Assembly (NCBI GenBank): GCA_021464525.1
Contig: JADRCO010001125.1
Coordinates: 1 to 22,324 of the forward strand
Direction: 5' to 3'
DNA: 22,324 nucleotides
Source: Rhizophagus sp. LPA8_4_AMF
Lineage: Eukaryota; Glomeromycota; Glomeromycetes; Glomerales; Glomeraceae
In this document: piece after piece, positions 20,905 through 22,324 of the stretch
How positions within the stretch are numbered: the first letter of the stretch is position 1
Layout of the letters: the number at the start of each line of letters is the position of its first letter
The notes under the pieces: model-generated
Told to the model about the DNA's origin: nothing
What the model saw: the letters and a program-made list of their open reading frames with translations, nothing else
Database searches by the model: none
Program-made: the position numbers and the translations under genes

Positions 20905-21306
20905 ACTAGAGTAATTTAGATACAGTTAGTGAGCTTTAAATAAGATTAATTCATTAAACTTCACTGTGTGATTGTCACACCTATTAATATAAACCAGAAC
21001 TTTTATTTATTTATATTATATATATTGAAACAAAAATTTTTTTTTTGAAAAAAACTTTCCTTGTAATGAATAAATCTAAAAAAAATATCAAATTCTATAC
21101 TAAAACATTAGTTTTTTCGCCTGAATTATTATTTTGAGTCAATTTGAACAGGTCACCTGATATCATCTGACCTGTTCGGAGCTTTAATAATTAAAATGTT
21201 ACTAGAATCAAATAAGGTTGCAACTTAATGTATTTACTAATGTTTTTTAAAATATGTAATATAACTTAATATTAAAGCTCACTAACTGTACCTAAATTAC
21301 CCTAGT
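20905..21306. mobile_element. 402-bp element with 34-bp terminal inverted repeats
   Basis: The ends 20905-20938 and 21273-21306 are inverted copies with two mismatches in 34 bases; the shared core reads TACAGTTAGTGAGCTTTA. Inside is a 10-bp stem (GAACAGGTCA at 21146-21155 with TGACCTGTTC at 21168-21177). There is no coding sequence and no clear flanking duplication, so this is an older non-autonomous DNA element. Confidence 0.78.
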
Positions 21307-22324
21307 TCATTTTAATATTTAATGCTTATAAATTAAAGTAATTAATATTTATAATTAATTTCATTACAAATATATGAATAACTTTATATCCACTTAAACT
21401 TGAAGAAAATTTATATGCAAGTAGTTTAGATCAACTGAACTTTGCCTAGACATCCAGAGGTTATTTATTTTGATTAAAAGGTTGAAATTATGCTTTGAAA
21501 ACTACATGAATTTTTTTAAAACAGTTATACATTTATTGTCTTTGCCAATGAAATCAAGGATGATATTAAATTACCTTTGCCATTTTAAGTAAATTTGCAA
21601 AGTAGCCAAAGATACATCTACTTAATGACTTTTAGAAATCATATTAAGAAAATTTTCTCTATTTTGTGATTTTTGTTATGCAACAACCCGGATATATAAA
21701 CTTTGTTTTGTCATACATGCAAAGATTTCACCTCCATGTGACTTGTGTGGCACAGTGATACAATCAGTATTGTTGTTTATTATTTATTCATTACAACAAA
21801 AACTAATTTCTCTCCTCCTTTTTTCTCTTCACTTTTTTACGTTAAAATATTATTTAAAAATCCATTAAACAATAAAAAAAATTAAATATTTTTTAAAAGC
21901 TTGAGTGCAGAATATTGTTACAAAGCTATAGTCAGTTTTTATTTACAGTAACGCGCTTTATTATAGATATTGTAATATTAATTAGAATATTTTAGCTAAA
22001 TGAGCGTTTGAAGAAAGTTATCTAACAAGTATGTATATTATTTTTGTGAAATTATTTCCATTTTTTAAAAGAAATTACTGAGTTGCATTTGTTTTTTATT
22101 TTTGTAGTGTAATTTCAGGACTTTAGTTAAATGTAATAGGTTTAGGTATCTTAGGTAAAGTTGTTTAGCAGGCATGGAACCACTCAAATATTAAATTTTA
22201 TCAAAATATCTTTAATATTTGCAATAGTATGAATATTTTTATAGACATTACTGTACCATACACAGTTGATTTTTCACTTTACAGCGTAATTTTGGTACTT
22301 TTGCTAAATGAAATAAGCCTTTAG
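21307..22324. other. Gene-free right end of the window
   Basis: AT-rich DNA without a supportable gene. Three loosely similar segments around 21971-22006, 22109-22141 and 22287-22319 share GTAATTT...TTAGCTAAATG-like wording and may be diverged copies of a repeat about 150-180 bases long. This is weak evidence. Confidence 0.4.

Overview
The window is AT-rich eukaryotic DNA with short introns (about 60-96 nt, GT...AG). It carries a fast-evolving gene family and many small inverted-repeat elements. The genes I recognise are crinkler-type (CRN) proteins and a lineage-specific protein kinase family with the signature GWTSGN..IDKFI...LEWIPF.RF. Both point to an arbuscular mycorrhizal fungus (Glomeromycotina, Rhizophagus-like), where tyrosine-kinase-like kinases are greatly expanded. 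This placement is inferred from family recognition, not from a search.

Layout. 1-226: right end of a hAT-like non-autonomous element rich in GGTCGGTC motifs. 784-2635 (minus): a CRN-type gene whose N-terminal ubiquitin-like domain is joined to a C-terminal ADP-ribosyltransferase-like domain, with one unresolved frame change near 1690-1735. 2636-5607: AT-rich DNA with two decayed coding remnants, one on plus (about 3350-3916) and one on minus (about 5040-5607). 5608-9860: repeat-rich DNA with no gene: imperfect long-range terminal inverted repeats, a 117-bp MITE, a 76-bp palindrome and a 240-bp inverted-repeat element carrying telomere-like repeats.

9861-20197 is a kinase cluster, all on the minus strand. 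Gene A (10150-13322) is a six-exon chain of five N-lobe units ending in one C-lobe, with a further kinase tail remnant downstream. Gene B (14211-15946) is an intact four-exon kinase-like gene. Gene C (18551-20197) is a paralogue of B with the same exon structure but at least three single-base frameshifts. The A and B catalytic loops have Asn where the catalytic Asp is expected. C kept the Asp and DFG but lost its frame. 20198-22324 has no convincing gene; it holds a two-copy tandem repeat and a 402-bp inverted-repeat element.

How they fit together: the genes look like dispensable, fast-evolving signalling and effector-type families that grow by tandem and exon duplication inside transposon-rich DNA. 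There is no operon logic. The strongest novelty candidate is gene A: an open chain of symmetric phase-0 exons that repeats the kinase hinge plus N-lobe.
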